Notes: a model not told the origin generated them from the letters alone. Positions 1 to 7,289 are shown, numbered from the stretch's first letter. The stretch: 12,841 bases of DNA from an uncultured Oscillospiraceae bacterium (GCA_944385065.1 CALWVX010000027.1:1-12841); one strand, 5' to 3'. Program-made: numbers and translations.

Positions 1-170
1 TCGCCGGCGAACTGACCATGCATGGTATCATACTTCAGCATGTAAGCCAGGTAGTCGGCGGGGCACAGGTCGTTGATCCCGACGATCTCGATCTCGGGGT
101 GATTCAGGCTGGCGCGGAACACCATGCGGCCGATACGGCCGAAGCCATTGATGCCAACTTTAATGCTCAT
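1..170 (-). CDS. gap: Type I glyceraldehyde-3-phosphate dehydrogenase, N-terminal part (runs off the window)
   Basis: Only the first 56 codons are present; the rest lies beyond base 1. The protein starts MSIKVGINGFGRIGRMVFRA, the classic NAD-binding Rossmann start of GAPDH with its GINGFGRIGR motif (about residues 6-15). It continues with the conserved NDLCPADYLAYMLKYDTMHG stretch typical of bacterial GAPDH. The enzyme makes 1,3-bisphosphoglycerate from glyceraldehyde-3-phosphate with NAD in cytosolic glycolysis. The ATG at 168-170 is chosen because AAGGAG lies at 180-185, nine bases upstream. A TATAAT box at 238-243 gives a leader of about 60 bases. The gene is divergent from the kinase-like gene at 480. 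Confidence 0.96.
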   Translation of the reverse strand, partial: MSIKVGINGFGRIGRMVFRASLNHPEIEIVGINDLCPADYLAYMLKYDTMHGQFAG

Positions 171-237
171 ACTGCATTGCTCCTTCTTCCATATGATTGG
201 TTGTCCCGGGATTGTGTGAACCCACGGCTTCGGGTTT

Positions 238-266
238 ATTATACCTCTTTTCCCTCCGTTTTCCTA
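238..266 (-). promoter_or_regulatory. Predicted gap promoter
   Basis: A perfect TATAAT on the minus strand at 238-243 is followed by AAACCC. With a 17-base spacer the -35 position (261-266) reads TAGGAA, a poor match, so the -10 carries most of the case. Transcription would start near 231 and give a leader of about 60 bases before the ATG at 170. Confidence 0.55.
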
Positions 267-360
267 GAGGCTTTTCGCCAGATTTTCCCCTCATTTTCCA
301 CAAATTTTGTCTGTCTCAGGGGATTCTCCCTTTTTTGTGCCCTTTTTCGGCAAATGGCTA

Positions 361-389
361 TTGTGGCGGCTGGGAAATTTTGATATACT
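361..389 (+). promoter_or_regulatory. Predicted extended -10 promoter of the kinase-like gene
   Basis: TTGTGG at 361-366, a 17-base spacer and TATACT at 384-389, preceded by the extended -10 element TGA (381-383). The start point would be near 396, about 85 bases ahead of the ATG at 480. Confidence 0.6.
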
Positions 390-479
390 GGGACAAAATG
401 ATTCCCCCCATTCCCGCGGATACTATCACAAAACTTTCACGGTACCTGTCCGACCCAGTGTCGGCTGGAGGATTTTTAT

Positions 480-1505
480 ATGCTCGACGCACTGCACACT
501 CTGCTGGACGCCCTCCCCGAGGGGGTGGTTCAGCTCCGGGACGGTCTGGTGCTGGAGGCCAACGACGCCGCCCGGCGCTGCCTGCCCCAGCTGGAACCCG
601 GCGCCCCCCTGCCCGACTGCCTGGCTCTGCCCGGCCGCTCTCCCGCCGGAACCGGCACCTTTACCCAGAACGCGGTCTCCTACTCGTTCAGCTTCACCCG
701 CTCGGAGGAGGGGGCCGTGATTGTGTTCCGCCCCGCTCCCCAGGCTGTTCTCACCGCCGGGCAGCTGGACGGCGCCCTGCGGCAGCTGCGGCAGCTGCTG
801 GGCGAATTCCTGGCCGAGCTGGGCCAGGAAAATCAGACCGCCCCCGCCTTTGGAAAAAGCTATTACCGGGCCTTTCGCCTGATGAACAATCTGGACTATC
901 TCCGGCAGGCCGCCGACGGGGGGGTGACCCCCGCCCGGACCGCCCTGGACCTGGACGCCCTGTGCCGGGAGACGGTGGACCGGGCCCGGGAGCGCCTGTC
1001 CATGGCCGGACCGGCCCTGGACTATGAGGGGCTGGCCGGCGGCCTTTTGATCCCCGGTGACCCGGAGCTGCTCCGGCGGCTGCTGCTGGGTCTGATTGCC
1101 AACGCCGCCCGGGCCTGCCCGGAGGGGCGGCTCACCCTGTCCGCGCGCCGGGCGGGCAGCCGGGCGCTGCTCACCCTGTCGGACAACGGCCCCCTTCCCG
1201 ACCAGCGCCAGCTGGACGCCCTGCTGTCCCGGTCGGACCGGGAGGACATCCCGCTGCCCGGCCAGGGGGCGGGACTGGGCCTGACCATCGCCCGGGACAT
1301 TGTGGCCCTTCACAACGGCTCGCTGCTGGTGGAGTGGGGACAGTCCTCCCCCATTGTGGTGGTCTCTCTGCCCACCGGCCCCATGGACGGCCGGACCTCG
1401 GTGCGCTCCCCCCGGGTGCAGGCGGACGGAGGACTGGACCCGGTGCTGGTGGAGCTGGCCGACGTGCTGCCCGCCGAGGCCTTCCCCCTGGACGAGCTGC
1501 GATGA
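480..1505 (+). CDS. PAS-HATPase histidine-kinase-like protein without a visible phosphoacceptor histidine
   Basis: A 341-residue cytosolic protein. Residues 1-85 look like a PAS fold (DALPEGVVQL, then VLEANDAARR). About 95-145 is a helical stretch where a DHp domain would sit, and about 190-300 is a GHKL ATPase. The ATP site looks intact: N box with N208 in IANAARA, G1 with D235-N236-G237, and G2 GAGLGL at 263-268 followed by TIARDIVALHNG. The DHp-like stretch contains no histidine at all; the only histidines are near residue 5 and in the ALHNG motif. It may therefore be a degenerate kinase, an ATP-binding sensor, or an ATP-dependent partner rather than a phosphotransfer kinase. There are no membrane helices and no response regulator beside it. 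The ATG at 480 has GGAGGA at 467-472. A C-terminal tail of about 45 residues after the ATPase is unassigned. Confidence 0.78.
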   Translation: MLDALHTLLDALPEGVVQLRDGLVLEANDAARRCLPQLEPGAPLPDCLALPGRSPAGTGTFTQNAVSYSFSFTRSEEGAVIVFRPAPQAVLTAGQLDGALRQLRQLLGEFLAELGQENQTAPAFGKSYYRAFRLMNNLDYLRQAADGGVTPARTALDLDALCRETVDRARERLSMAGPALDYEGLAGGLLIPGDPELLRRLLLGLIANAARACPEGRLTLSARRAGSRALLTLSDNGPLPDQRQLDALLSRSDREDIPLPGQGAGLGLTIARDIVALHNGSLLVEWGQSSPIVVVSLPTGPMDGRTSVRSPRVQADGGLDPVLVELADVLPAEAFPLDELR

Positions 1506-1513
1506 CCGGCCTC

Positions 1514-1543
1514 TTGACTCCTCCCCGCCCGGGGGAGTAAAAT
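1514..1543 (+). promoter_or_regulatory. Predicted promoter of the DUF1846 operon with a palindrome in its spacer
   Basis: TTGACT at 1514-1519 and TAAAAT at 1538-1543 are separated by 18 bases. The spacer is almost filled by a palindrome, CTCCCC-GCCCG-GGGGAG, at 1521-1537. No T run follows the palindrome, so it is a poor terminator for the upstream gene. An operator is an alternative. The leader to the ATG at 1589 would be about 40 bases. Confidence 0.5.
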
Positions 1544-1588
1544 GGGGACTGAATTTTTGGACCGGACCGAAGGAGAGAGAGATCATCT

Positions 1589-3076
1589 ATGGGAATTTTG
1601 GGCTTTGACAACGACAAATATCTGACCATTCAGTCCCAGCACATCCGGGAGCGGATCAACCAGTTCGGGGGCAAGCTGTACCTGGAATTCGGGGGCAAGC
1701 TCTTCGACGACTACCACGCCTCCCGGGTGCTCCCCGGCTTCGAGCCGGACAGCAAGCTGCGCATGCTGGAGCAGCTGAAGGACAAGGCTGAGGTGGTCAT
1801 CGTCATCAACGCCGGGGACATCGAGAAGAACAAGGTGCGGGGCGACCTGGGCATCACCTATGACAGCGATGTGCTCCGGCTGGTGGACGTGTTCCGGGGG
1901 CGCGGGCTCCCGGTGGACAGCGTGGTGGTCACCCGCTATCAGGGACAGCCCGCCGCCGACCACTTCCAGGCCCGGCTGGAGGCCCTGGGGCTGAAGGTCT
2001 ACCGCCACTACTCCATCGAGGGCTATCCCCACAACATCGCCCGGATCGTCAGCGACGAGGGCTTCGGCAAGAACGAGTACATTCAGACCACCCGCCCCCT
2101 GGTGGTGGTCACCGCCCCCGGCCCGGGCAGCGGGAAGATGGCCACCTGCCTCAGCCAGCTCTACCACGAGCACCAGCGGGGCATTGTGGCCGGCTACGCC
2201 AAATTTGAGACCTTCCCCATCTGGAATCTGCCCCTGAAGCACCCGGTGAATCTGGCCTATGAGGCGGCCACCGCCGACCTGGACGACGTGAACATGATCG
2301 ACCCCTTCCATCTCCAGGCCTACGGCGAGACCACGGTCAACTATAACCGGGACGTGGAAGTCTTCCCCGTCCTGGCCGCCATCTTCCAGAAGATCACCGG
2401 CGAGTGCCCCTATAAATCCCCCACCGACATGGGGGTGAACATGGCCGGCTTCTGCATCACCGACGACGACGTCTGTCAGGAGGCCGCCCGCCAGGAGATC
2501 ATCCGCCGGTATTACGAGGCGGTGTGCGAGCGCCGTCAGGGCCGGGGGTCCGACTGCGCGGTGTACAAGCTGGAGCTGCTGATGCAGCAGGGGGGCATCA
2601 CCGCCGACAGCCGCCCGGTGGTGGCGGCGGCCAACTCTCTGGCCCAGCGCACCGGCGAGCCCGCCATGGCCATCCAGCTGCCCGACGGGACCATGGCCAC
2701 CGGCAAGACCTCCGAGCTGATGGGCTGCTCCGCCGCCGCCCTGCTCAACGCCCTGAAGGCCCTGTCCCACGCCGGCGGCCACGGGGTTCACCTCATCGCC
2801 CAGAGCGCCATCGAGCCCATCCAGACCGTCAAGGTCCAGTACCTGGGCTCCAACAACCCTCGGCTGCACAGCGACGAGGTGCTCATCGCCCTGGCCTCCT
2901 CGGCCAGCCTGGAACCCAAGGCCGCCCGCGCCCTGGAGCACCTGGCCGACCTGAAGGGCTGTCAGGCCCACTGCTCGGTCATCCTCTCCCCGGCGGACAC
3001 CAGCACCTATCGCCGCCTGGGCATTCAGCTCACCTGCGAGCCCCAGTATCAGACCAACCAGCTCTACCACAAATAA
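1589..3076 (+). CDS. DUF1846 (UPF0371) family protein
   Basis: A 495-residue soluble protein, full length for the DUF1846/UPF0371 family (about 500 residues). It starts MGILGFDNDKYLTIQSQHIR, a family hallmark, followed by GGKLYLEFGGKLFDDYHASR and VLPGF. A P-loop-like GPGSGK lies at residues 178-183 after VVVTAP, followed by MATCLSQLYHEH. NLPLKHPVNLAYEAATADL and INYNRD-like family blocks follow. The family has no firmly assigned reaction; the glycine-rich loop suggests nucleotide or phosphate binding. AAGGAG at 1570-1575 lies 13 bases before the ATG, slightly long. The membrane-protein gene follows after 20 bases, so the two are probably co-transcribed. Confidence 0.92.
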   Translation: MGILGFDNDKYLTIQSQHIRERINQFGGKLYLEFGGKLFDDYHASRVLPGFEPDSKLRMLEQLKDKAEVVIVINAGDIEKNKVRGDLGITYDSDVLRLVDVFRGRGLPVDSVVVTRYQGQPAADHFQARLEALGLKVYRHYSIEGYPHNIARIVSDEGFGKNEYIQTTRPLVVVTAPGPGSGKMATCLSQLYHEHQRGIVAGYAKFETFPIWNLPLKHPVNLAYEAATADLDDVNMIDPFHLQAYGETTVNYNRDVEVFPVLAAIFQKITGECPYKSPTDMGVNMAGFCITDDDVCQEAARQEIIRRYYEAVCERRQGRGSDCAVYKLELLMQQGGITADSRPVVAAANSLAQRTGEPAMAIQLPDGTMATGKTSELMGCSAAALLNALKALSHAGGHGVHLIAQSAIEPIQTVKVQYLGSNNPRLHSDEVLIALASSASLEPKAARALEHLADLKGCQAHCSVILSPADTSTYRRLGIQLTCEPQYQTNQLYHK

Positions 3077-3096
3077 CCAACAAAGGAGTCGGTTCC

Positions 3097-4626
3097 ATGC
3101 CCCGCCCGGTTCTCCTGCGCCGTCTCGCCCTGGCCGCCATCCTGCTGTTTGACCTGTTTCTTGCCCTGGCCGTGCCGTACAGCTCCACGGACGACTGGCA
3201 GTGGGGCATGGAGGAGGGCCTGCGCTGGTGGCTGGACGGACTGCTGAACGGGCGGTACGCGGGCAACTTCTTCGCCGTGATCATGTGCCGCTCCCCGGCG
3301 GTCAAGGTGCTGGTCATGGGACTGACCATGTTTTTGATCCCTGTTCTGATGGCGCTGCTGGCCTCCCGCGGAGACCGGCAGCGCTTTCTGCCCCTTTTTC
3401 TGGCCTGCCACGCCGGCATCCTGCTGATGCCCCCCATCATGTGGCGGGAGAACTACGGCTGGGTGTCCGGCTTCGGCAACTATGTGGTGTCCGTCCTGTT
3501 TTTCCTGACGTGGCTGCTGGTCCTGCGCCGGACGGCCGACCTCCGGACCCGCCCGGGGCTGTCCAGCGCCCTGCTGTTTCTCCTGGCCCTGATCTCGGGG
3601 CTGTTTGTGGAAAATCTGACGCTGCTGTTTCTGGGCGCCAGCCTGATCCTGGCTCTCTATGCCCTGAAGGACAGGGAGCTGCGCCTCCCCTTCTGGGCCT
3701 GTCTGGCCGGATCGGCCCTGGCCTCTGCCCTGATGTTCGGCAACGGCCTGTTCACCGACCTGGCCTCCACCGGCTCCGCCCTCAACGGCCTGCGGGAGCT
3801 GAACTTCTCCCCGGAGGACGGGCCCCTCGCCATTGCGGGCAGCGTCCTGTCCTGGTACGGCACCCGCCTGCTGCCCATCGCCTTTCTCCGGGGCGTCCAC
3901 ATGGCCCTGCCCATGTCGGTGATCACCGCCTGCGCCTTCTGGAACAGCCGCCTGCGGCCCCTGTGCCTGCTGGGCCTGTTCCCCCTGGGGGTCAACGCCC
4001 TGATTTTGTCCACCGGCGTGTACGACACCCCCGGCCGGGCGGCGCTGGCCTGCGCCGCCTGGGTCCTCCCCGCCCTGGCCCTGCTGGTCCAGCGGGACGA
4101 GAGGCAGACCAGGCGCCGCCGCCTGCTGATCTACCTATCCGCCCCCCTGGCCCTGCTTCCGCTGGCGGCCACCTCCACCCTGGGCCAGCGGCTGTACTTC
4201 TTCCCCATGGTCATGCTGGTGCTCTCCGCCGCCGACGCCGCCGCCCCCCTGCTGGCGCGCCGGGCCGGCGCTCTGACCGCCGCTCTGGCGGCCGCCGCCC
4301 TGATGCTGCTGTGGGGGAGCCGCAGCTGGACCGTCTTCTCCTGTACCCAGCTGCGCGCCCAGCTGATGCAGCAGGCGGCCGACCGGGGATCGGACACGCT
4401 GATCCTGCCCCTGGACCGCTACAGCGACGTGTGGTTCAGCCGAAACCCCTGGAACGCGGAGTACGCCGACTACTGCCGCCGGTTTTACGGCATTGACGAC
4501 GACGTCACCCTGATCTTCCTCCCCTCCGGCTCCTTTGAGACCTGGCCGGACATCACGGCGGAACAGTGGGAGGCCCGGGCGGAGTTCCCTCCCTTCAAGG
4601 ATTACACCCCCTCCCTGCCGGGCTAG
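3097..4626 (+). CDS. Polytopic membrane protein, GtrII/DUF6056-like
   Basis: A 509-residue integral membrane protein with about ten or more hydrophobic helices. The first runs from about residue 10 to 27, and the last is near 395-415 before a soluble C-terminal tail of about 90 residues. Just after the first helix is an acidic motif, YSSTDDWQW (D32, D33), at the place where GT-C glycosyltransferases and related DUF6056/GtrII proteins carry their catalytic or metal-binding aspartates. That likeness suggests a lipid-linked sugar transferase or a surface-polymer protein, but this is inference. The ATG at 3097 is chosen because AAAGGAG at 3082-3088 is 8 bases upstream. The frame stays open far upstream, inside the DUF1846 gene, but that extension is a shadow. 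It is the last gene before a strong terminator. Confidence 0.72.
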   Translation: MPRPVLLRRLALAAILLFDLFLALAVPYSSTDDWQWGMEEGLRWWLDGLLNGRYAGNFFAVIMCRSPAVKVLVMGLTMFLIPVLMALLASRGDRQRFLPLFLACHAGILLMPPIMWRENYGWVSGFGNYVVSVLFFLTWLLVLRRTADLRTRPGLSSALLFLLALISGLFVENLTLLFLGASLILALYALKDRELRLPFWACLAGSALASALMFGNGLFTDLASTGSALNGLRELNFSPEDGPLAIAGSVLSWYGTRLLPIAFLRGVHMALPMSVITACAFWNSRLRPLCLLGLFPLGVNALILSTGVYDTPGRAALACAAWVLPALALLVQRDERQTRRRRLLIYLSAPLALLPLAATSTLGQRLYFFPMVMLVLSAADAAAPLLARRAGALTAALAAAALMLLWGSRSWTVFSCTQLRAQLMQQAADRGSDTLILPLDRYSDVWFSRNPWNAEYADYCRRFYGIDDDVTLIFLPSGSFETWPDITAEQWEARAEFPPFKDYTPSLPG

Positions 4627-4644
4627 GCCCGCCGCGGAAGAGAA

Positions 4645-4683
4645 GGCGCCCCCGGACCGGTACGGTCCGGGGGCGCCGTTTTT
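4645..4683 (+). terminator. Rho-independent terminator of the DUF1846/membrane-protein operon
   Basis: A perfect 15-bp stem (4645-4659 with 4663-4677), a 3-base loop and a T run at 4679-4683. The minus-strand side lacks a clean T run, so it ends plus-strand transcription best. It also lies just past the 3' end of the converging anti-sigma gene. Confidence 0.92.
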
Positions 4684-4691
4684 CCATCTGG

Positions 4692-6125
4692 TCACGGGGT
4701 GACGGTAAAGGTATAGGCGACAATTTCGCCGTTCTCCCGCTCCGCATTCACGTCCAGGCCCAGGTCCCAGGAGTCGAACGCGTCGATATAGGCGGACAGA
4801 ATCCCGTTCTCCTCCAGAACGGGCAGTTCCACCCGCTGTTCCGAGCCGTCCTCCCGGACACAGTCGGTCCACAGCTCCACCGGCTCCCCGTCCACCAGAA
4901 CGGTGGAGGAGCCCGCCGTCAGGGTGATGGTCTCCCCCCGATAGGAGGCGGAAGCGGTGCCCGTCTCCTCATCCCAGCTGTACTCCGCCCCCAGATTCCG
5001 GCACAGCTCGGCCACATCGGCCACATAATTGCGCACCTCGTCCTCAGACAGCCGATAGCGCAGAAGGTCAAGTTCAAAGGGGGCGAGCGTCTCGTCCACC
5101 TCCGCCGGGAAGGGCTCCGACCCGTCCAGGGGGAATTCCGTGTCTCCCAAAATGACAGCGGTGAACTCCTCCAGCTCCATGGGGGTGTCCGTCCGGTAGA
5201 TCAGAGTGGGGTATGCCGCCCCCTGCGGGGAATCTGTCCGCTGGAAGCTCAGCCCCAGCTGCGTCTGGGTGACCACTGACCCGTCGGTCCGGCGGAAGTA
5301 CAGGGCCGGGATCTCAATGTCGCCCGCCTTTTCCCCCACATAGGTCAGACTGATGGGGCTGATCTCCAGCGACTTTGCATAGACGGTCTCCCCGCTGCCG
5401 GGGGCCAGGGCCACTTCCCGCTCCACAGACAGGGCGATTGTCTCCACCGTCACGTCGGTGGGAATCCGGACGGCGCAGTCCTTACCCATAAAGTTCAGCC
5501 ACAGGGCGATGGGGCCGGTTCCCCGCCGGCGATAGACGTCGCTCATGTTGATCTGGAGGCGCCAGGAGCGGCTGGTGTCCGATGGGGATGCCAGTTCCCG
5601 GCTTCCCATTCCGGATACCGACTCCCCGCTGTCCACAAAATAGGCCCAGAAGGTGTCCGGCCCGCTCCCGCCGTCCTCCATCAGATCGTCCACCATCTCC
5701 TGTCCCCACAGCTCCCGGTGGCTCTCGGCGATGACCCGGTTGCTCTTCAGGTCGGCCGCCGCCTGCTCGTTCAGGCCCTCCACCGTAATGACGGCGTAGA
5801 GGGTCCGGCCGTCGCAGAGGGTGCTGTCCACCGTCAGCCGGTAGTCCTCATTCTCCGCGCTGTCCACCGCCGTCTGCACATAGGGCTCCAGCCGGCTGGT
5901 TTCCCCCCGGAAAAAGGCGTCCAGCACCCCGGTTTGATAGGCCACGGCAAAGGCCGTCCCCGTCATCAGAATCAGGGCGGCCGCCGCGGCCAGCGCTGTC
6001 ATCCATCTCCGCCGGCGGGGCCGGGCCCGTCCCTCCTGCGCCTCCTCCATGGCTTGCAGGATGCGGCCAGCGGCCTCACCGGACAGCCGCACCCGGTCCA
6101 TGGCGTCATGATACTCCTGTTTCAT
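4692..6125 (-). CDS. Membrane-bound anti-sigma factor, DUF4179 type, with a copper-amine-oxidase-like C-terminal domain
   Basis: 477 residues. The N-terminus (about 1-40) is a short cytoplasmic helical region ending in a basic RPRRRR stop. A single membrane helix follows at about 41-63. The large extracytoplasmic part begins with a DUF4179-like domain (AVDSAENEDYRLTVDSTLCDGRTLY, in two parts around residues 87-111). Residues about 358-477 resemble the copper amine oxidase N-terminal stalk domain: LCRNLGAEYSWDEETGTA, then TLTAGSSTVLVDGEPVEL. This domain is common in surface proteins of Bacillota and usually not catalytic. It overlaps the sigma gene by 20 bases and has its own AGGAGG at 6132-6137. 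The likely role is to hold the sigma factor at the membrane until an envelope signal arrives. It has no obvious RsiV or RsiW lysozyme- or zinc-binding signature. Confidence 0.8.
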   Translation of the reverse strand: MKQEYHDAMDRVRLSGEAAGRILQAMEEAQEGRARPRRRRWMTALAAAAALILMTGTAFAVAYQTGVLDAFFRGETSRLEPYVQTAVDSAENEDYRLTVDSTLCDGRTLYAVITVEGLNEQAAADLKSNRVIAESHRELWGQEMVDDLMEDGGSGPDTFWAYFVDSGESVSGMGSRELASPSDTSRSWRLQINMSDVYRRRGTGPIALWLNFMGKDCAVRIPTDVTVETIALSVEREVALAPGSGETVYAKSLEISPISLTYVGEKAGDIEIPALYFRRTDGSVVTQTQLGLSFQRTDSPQGAAYPTLIYRTDTPMELEEFTAVILGDTEFPLDGSEPFPAEVDETLAPFELDLLRYRLSEDEVRNYVADVAELCRNLGAEYSWDEETGTASASYRGETITLTAGSSTVLVDGEPVELWTDCVREDGSEQRVELPVLEENGILSAYIDAFDSWDLGLDVNAERENGEIVAYTFTVTP

Positions 6126-6585
6126 GGGTTCCCTCCTGTTCCAAAATCGTTTTCAGCTTCTGCCTGGCCCGCTGAAGGCGGGTGGTGACGGCGCTCTGGC
6201 TGATGCGGAGCAGCGCCCCGATCTCGCCAGTGGTATAGCCCTCGTAGTAAAAGAGATAGAGCACCGCCCGGTCCCCCGGCTTCAAGCGGCCCAACGCCTC
6301 CAGCACGGCGCGGTCCGCCTCAGGTGCGGCCACCGTCAGCGCTTCCTCCAGCGGCTCCGTCCGGCGGCGGGACAGCCGCCGCCACAGGCCGCGGCACTCG
6401 TTGGCCGCCACCTGGAACAGCCAGGCCCGCTCCCGGCCCGCCTCCAGGGCCGGCTTGGTCTCCAGCAGCTTCAGAAACACCGTCTGGGTCACGTCCTCCG
6501 CGTCCTGGACCGAACCGGTAAAGGACAGGGCCAGGCGGTAGACGCCGTCCTTGTACTGCCGGAACAGGCGCAGCGCCTCTTCCAA
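6106..6585 (-). CDS. ECF-type RNA polymerase sigma factor, TTG start
   Basis: 159 residues, the usual ECF size. Region 2 spans about 8-71, with DAEDVTQTVFLKLL at 28-41 and the WLFQVAANECR promoter-melting segment at 55-65. Region 4 spans about 92-146, with the helix-turn-helix YTTGEIGALLRISQSAVTTR near 117-136. The start is read as TTG at 6583-6585 because GGGAGG at 6594-6599 is 8 bases upstream. The nearby ATG at 6590-6592 is out of frame and only one base from that site. Translation is probably coupled to the anti-sigma gene through the 20-base overlap. A promoter at 6629-6658 sits just downstream of the previous operon's terminator. Confidence 0.93.
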   Translation of the reverse strand: MEEALRLFRQYKDGVYRLALSFTGSVQDAEDVTQTVFLKLLETKPALEAGRERAWLFQVAANECRGLWRRLSRRRTEPLEEALTVAAPEADRAVLEALGRLKPGDRAVLYLFYYEGYTTGEIGALLRISQSAVTTRLQRARQKLKTILEQEGTHETGVS

Positions 6586-6628
6586 GTTCCATTCCTCCCT
6601 TCGGGATGATGTCAGACCGGTCTCACTG

Positions 6629-6658
6629 GTATAACGCCCGGAAGGGCCCGTTTGTCAC
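6629..6658 (-). promoter_or_regulatory. Predicted promoter of the sigma/anti-sigma operon
   Basis: On the minus strand GTGACA (6653-6658) and TTATAC (6629-6634) are separated by 18 bases, with a leader of about 36 bases to the TTG start. The -35 directly abuts the T run of the upstream terminator. A 10-base palindrome, AGACCGGTCT, lies at 6614-6623 around the expected start point. I do not see a clear AAC/CGTC-type ECF self-promoter. Confidence 0.45.
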
Positions 6659-6698
6659 AAAAAATTCCGCCGGAATCCAGCTTCCGGCGGAATTTTTT
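6659..6698 (-). terminator. Rho-independent terminator of the merR/ybjQ operon, symmetric
   Basis: A 17-bp inverted repeat (6659-6675 with 6682-6698, 6-base loop) made of a GC-rich core flanked by A6 and T6, so it has a T run on either strand. It follows the stop of the YbjQ fusion gene by 9 bases and separates that operon from the sigma operon. Confidence 0.93.
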
Positions 6699-6707
6699 CT
6701 GTCTTTT

Positions 6708-7289
6708 TTATTTATACCGCACGGCGGTGCCGTAGGCGATCACCTCGGCCGCCCCCTGCATTACCGAGGCGGAGCCGAAGCGCACGTTGATCACCGCGTC
6801 GGCCCCCAGGGCCTCCGCCTCGTCCACCATGCGCTTGGTGGCAATCTGGCGGGCTTCGATCAGCATCTCCGTATAGCCGGTGATCTCCCCGCCCACCAGG
6901 GTCTTCATCCCCGCCATAAAGTCCTTTCCGAAATTCTTGGACTGGACCACTGTTCCCTTCACCAGGCCCAGCACCTCAATCTCCTTTCCAGGGACATACT
7001 CAATATTGCTCAGCATCATAACAGATTCCTCCTTGTCAAAATTTCCGGCGCATCCGCCGTCCAGCTCCTGAAATCTTTTTCTCAAGGCCCACAGGGCGGG
7101 AGCCAGCAGCACCAGACAGAACACCGCCAGCACCCAGAACAAAATCACCAGCCACCTGGGGCAGTCCGGGATCAGCGTCAGGGCCCAGAAGGCTGCGGCA
7201 CAAACCGCCTGAAGCACGGCGAACAGCGCAAGCCCCAAGGCCGCCCCCCGCTTCTCCCGCTTTCGTGGGTCAGTATTTCCTCGCTTCAT
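6708..7289 (-). CDS. Two-helix membrane module fused to a YbjQ (UPF0145/DUF74) domain
   Basis: 193 residues. Residues 1-90 are a fourth copy of the two-helix module found in the genes upstream: a basic start with TDPRKREKRG, two membrane helices at about 16-40 and 47-67, then RKRFQELDGG. The usual acidic tail and stop are missing. Instead the frame runs into a complete YbjQ domain (91-193) with VPGKEIEVLGLVKG, GYTEMLIEARQIATKRM, and GADAVINVRFGSASVMQGAAEVIAYGTAV, the classic pentamer-forming family sometimes called heavy-metal-binding. Its 103 residues match the length of stand-alone YbjQ. The ATG at 7287-7289 overlaps the previous gene by 20 bases and has AAGGAG 6 to 7 bases upstream. An internal ribosome site may also yield YbjQ alone (separate entry). 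The biochemical role of YbjQ is unknown. Confidence 0.88.
   Translation of the reverse strand: MKRGNTDPRKREKRGAALGLALFAVLQAVCAAAFWALTLIPDCPRWLVILFWVLAVFCLVLLAPALWALRKRFQELDGGCAGNFDKEESVMMLSNIEYVPGKEIEVLGLVKGTVVQSKNFGKDFMAGMKTLVGGEITGYTEMLIEARQIATKRMVDEAEALGADAVINVRFGSASVMQGAAEVIAYGTAVRYK
7014..7034 (-). promoter_or_regulatory. Internal ribosome binding site and second start for soluble YbjQ
   Basis: Inside the fusion gene, AAGGAGG (7028-7034) lies exactly 8 bases before an in-frame ATG at 7017-7019, with a second ATG at 7014-7016. Starting there gives a 103-residue protein (complement of 6708-7019), the normal size of free YbjQ. The operon may thus make both a membrane-anchored and a soluble form. 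Confidence 0.7.

Larger units (their letters stand above)
171..479. other. Divergent intergenic region between gap and the kinase-like gene
   Basis: This 309-base stretch has no convincing gene. It is much more AT-rich, with many T runs on the plus strand, than the coding DNA around it. It holds the gap promoter (minus) and the promoter of the gene at 480 (plus). An 11-base AT-rich palindrome, ACAAATTTTGT, lies near 300 between them. I could not tie it to a known regulator. No riboswitch fold or terminator stands out. Confidence 0.7.

Noticed and set aside
205..240. Possible Rex- or CggR-like operator in the gap leader (TTGTGTGAA; AACCC/GGGTT repeat)
   Set aside because: Only one half of a Rex site is present, and the AACCC/GGGTT repeat has just 5-base arms. 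Too weak to call.
290..315. TTTTCCACA resembling a DnaA box
   Set aside because: A single imperfect match with no cluster and no replication gene nearby.
1583..3070. Long open frame on the minus strand, opposite the DUF1846 gene
   Set aside because: It mirrors a clear DUF1846 gene, has low-complexity G/V/H-rich sequence and no family motif. Such antisense frames are common in GC-rich genes.
2524..3096. Upstream extension of the membrane protein into the DUF1846 gene
   Set aside because: Proline/arginine/glycine-rich out-of-frame translation of the DUF1846 gene. The ATG at 3097 has a proper ribosome site and a membrane helix directly after it.
5060..5080. Another GGTCAA-type -35 like the MerR promoters
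   Set aside because: It lies inside the anti-sigma coding region with no dyad and no -10 at 19 bases.
6320..6592. 90-codon ATG frame at the start of the sigma factor gene
   Set aside because: Its ATG is one base from the GGAGG and out of frame with the sigma domains; the protein has no recognisable feature.
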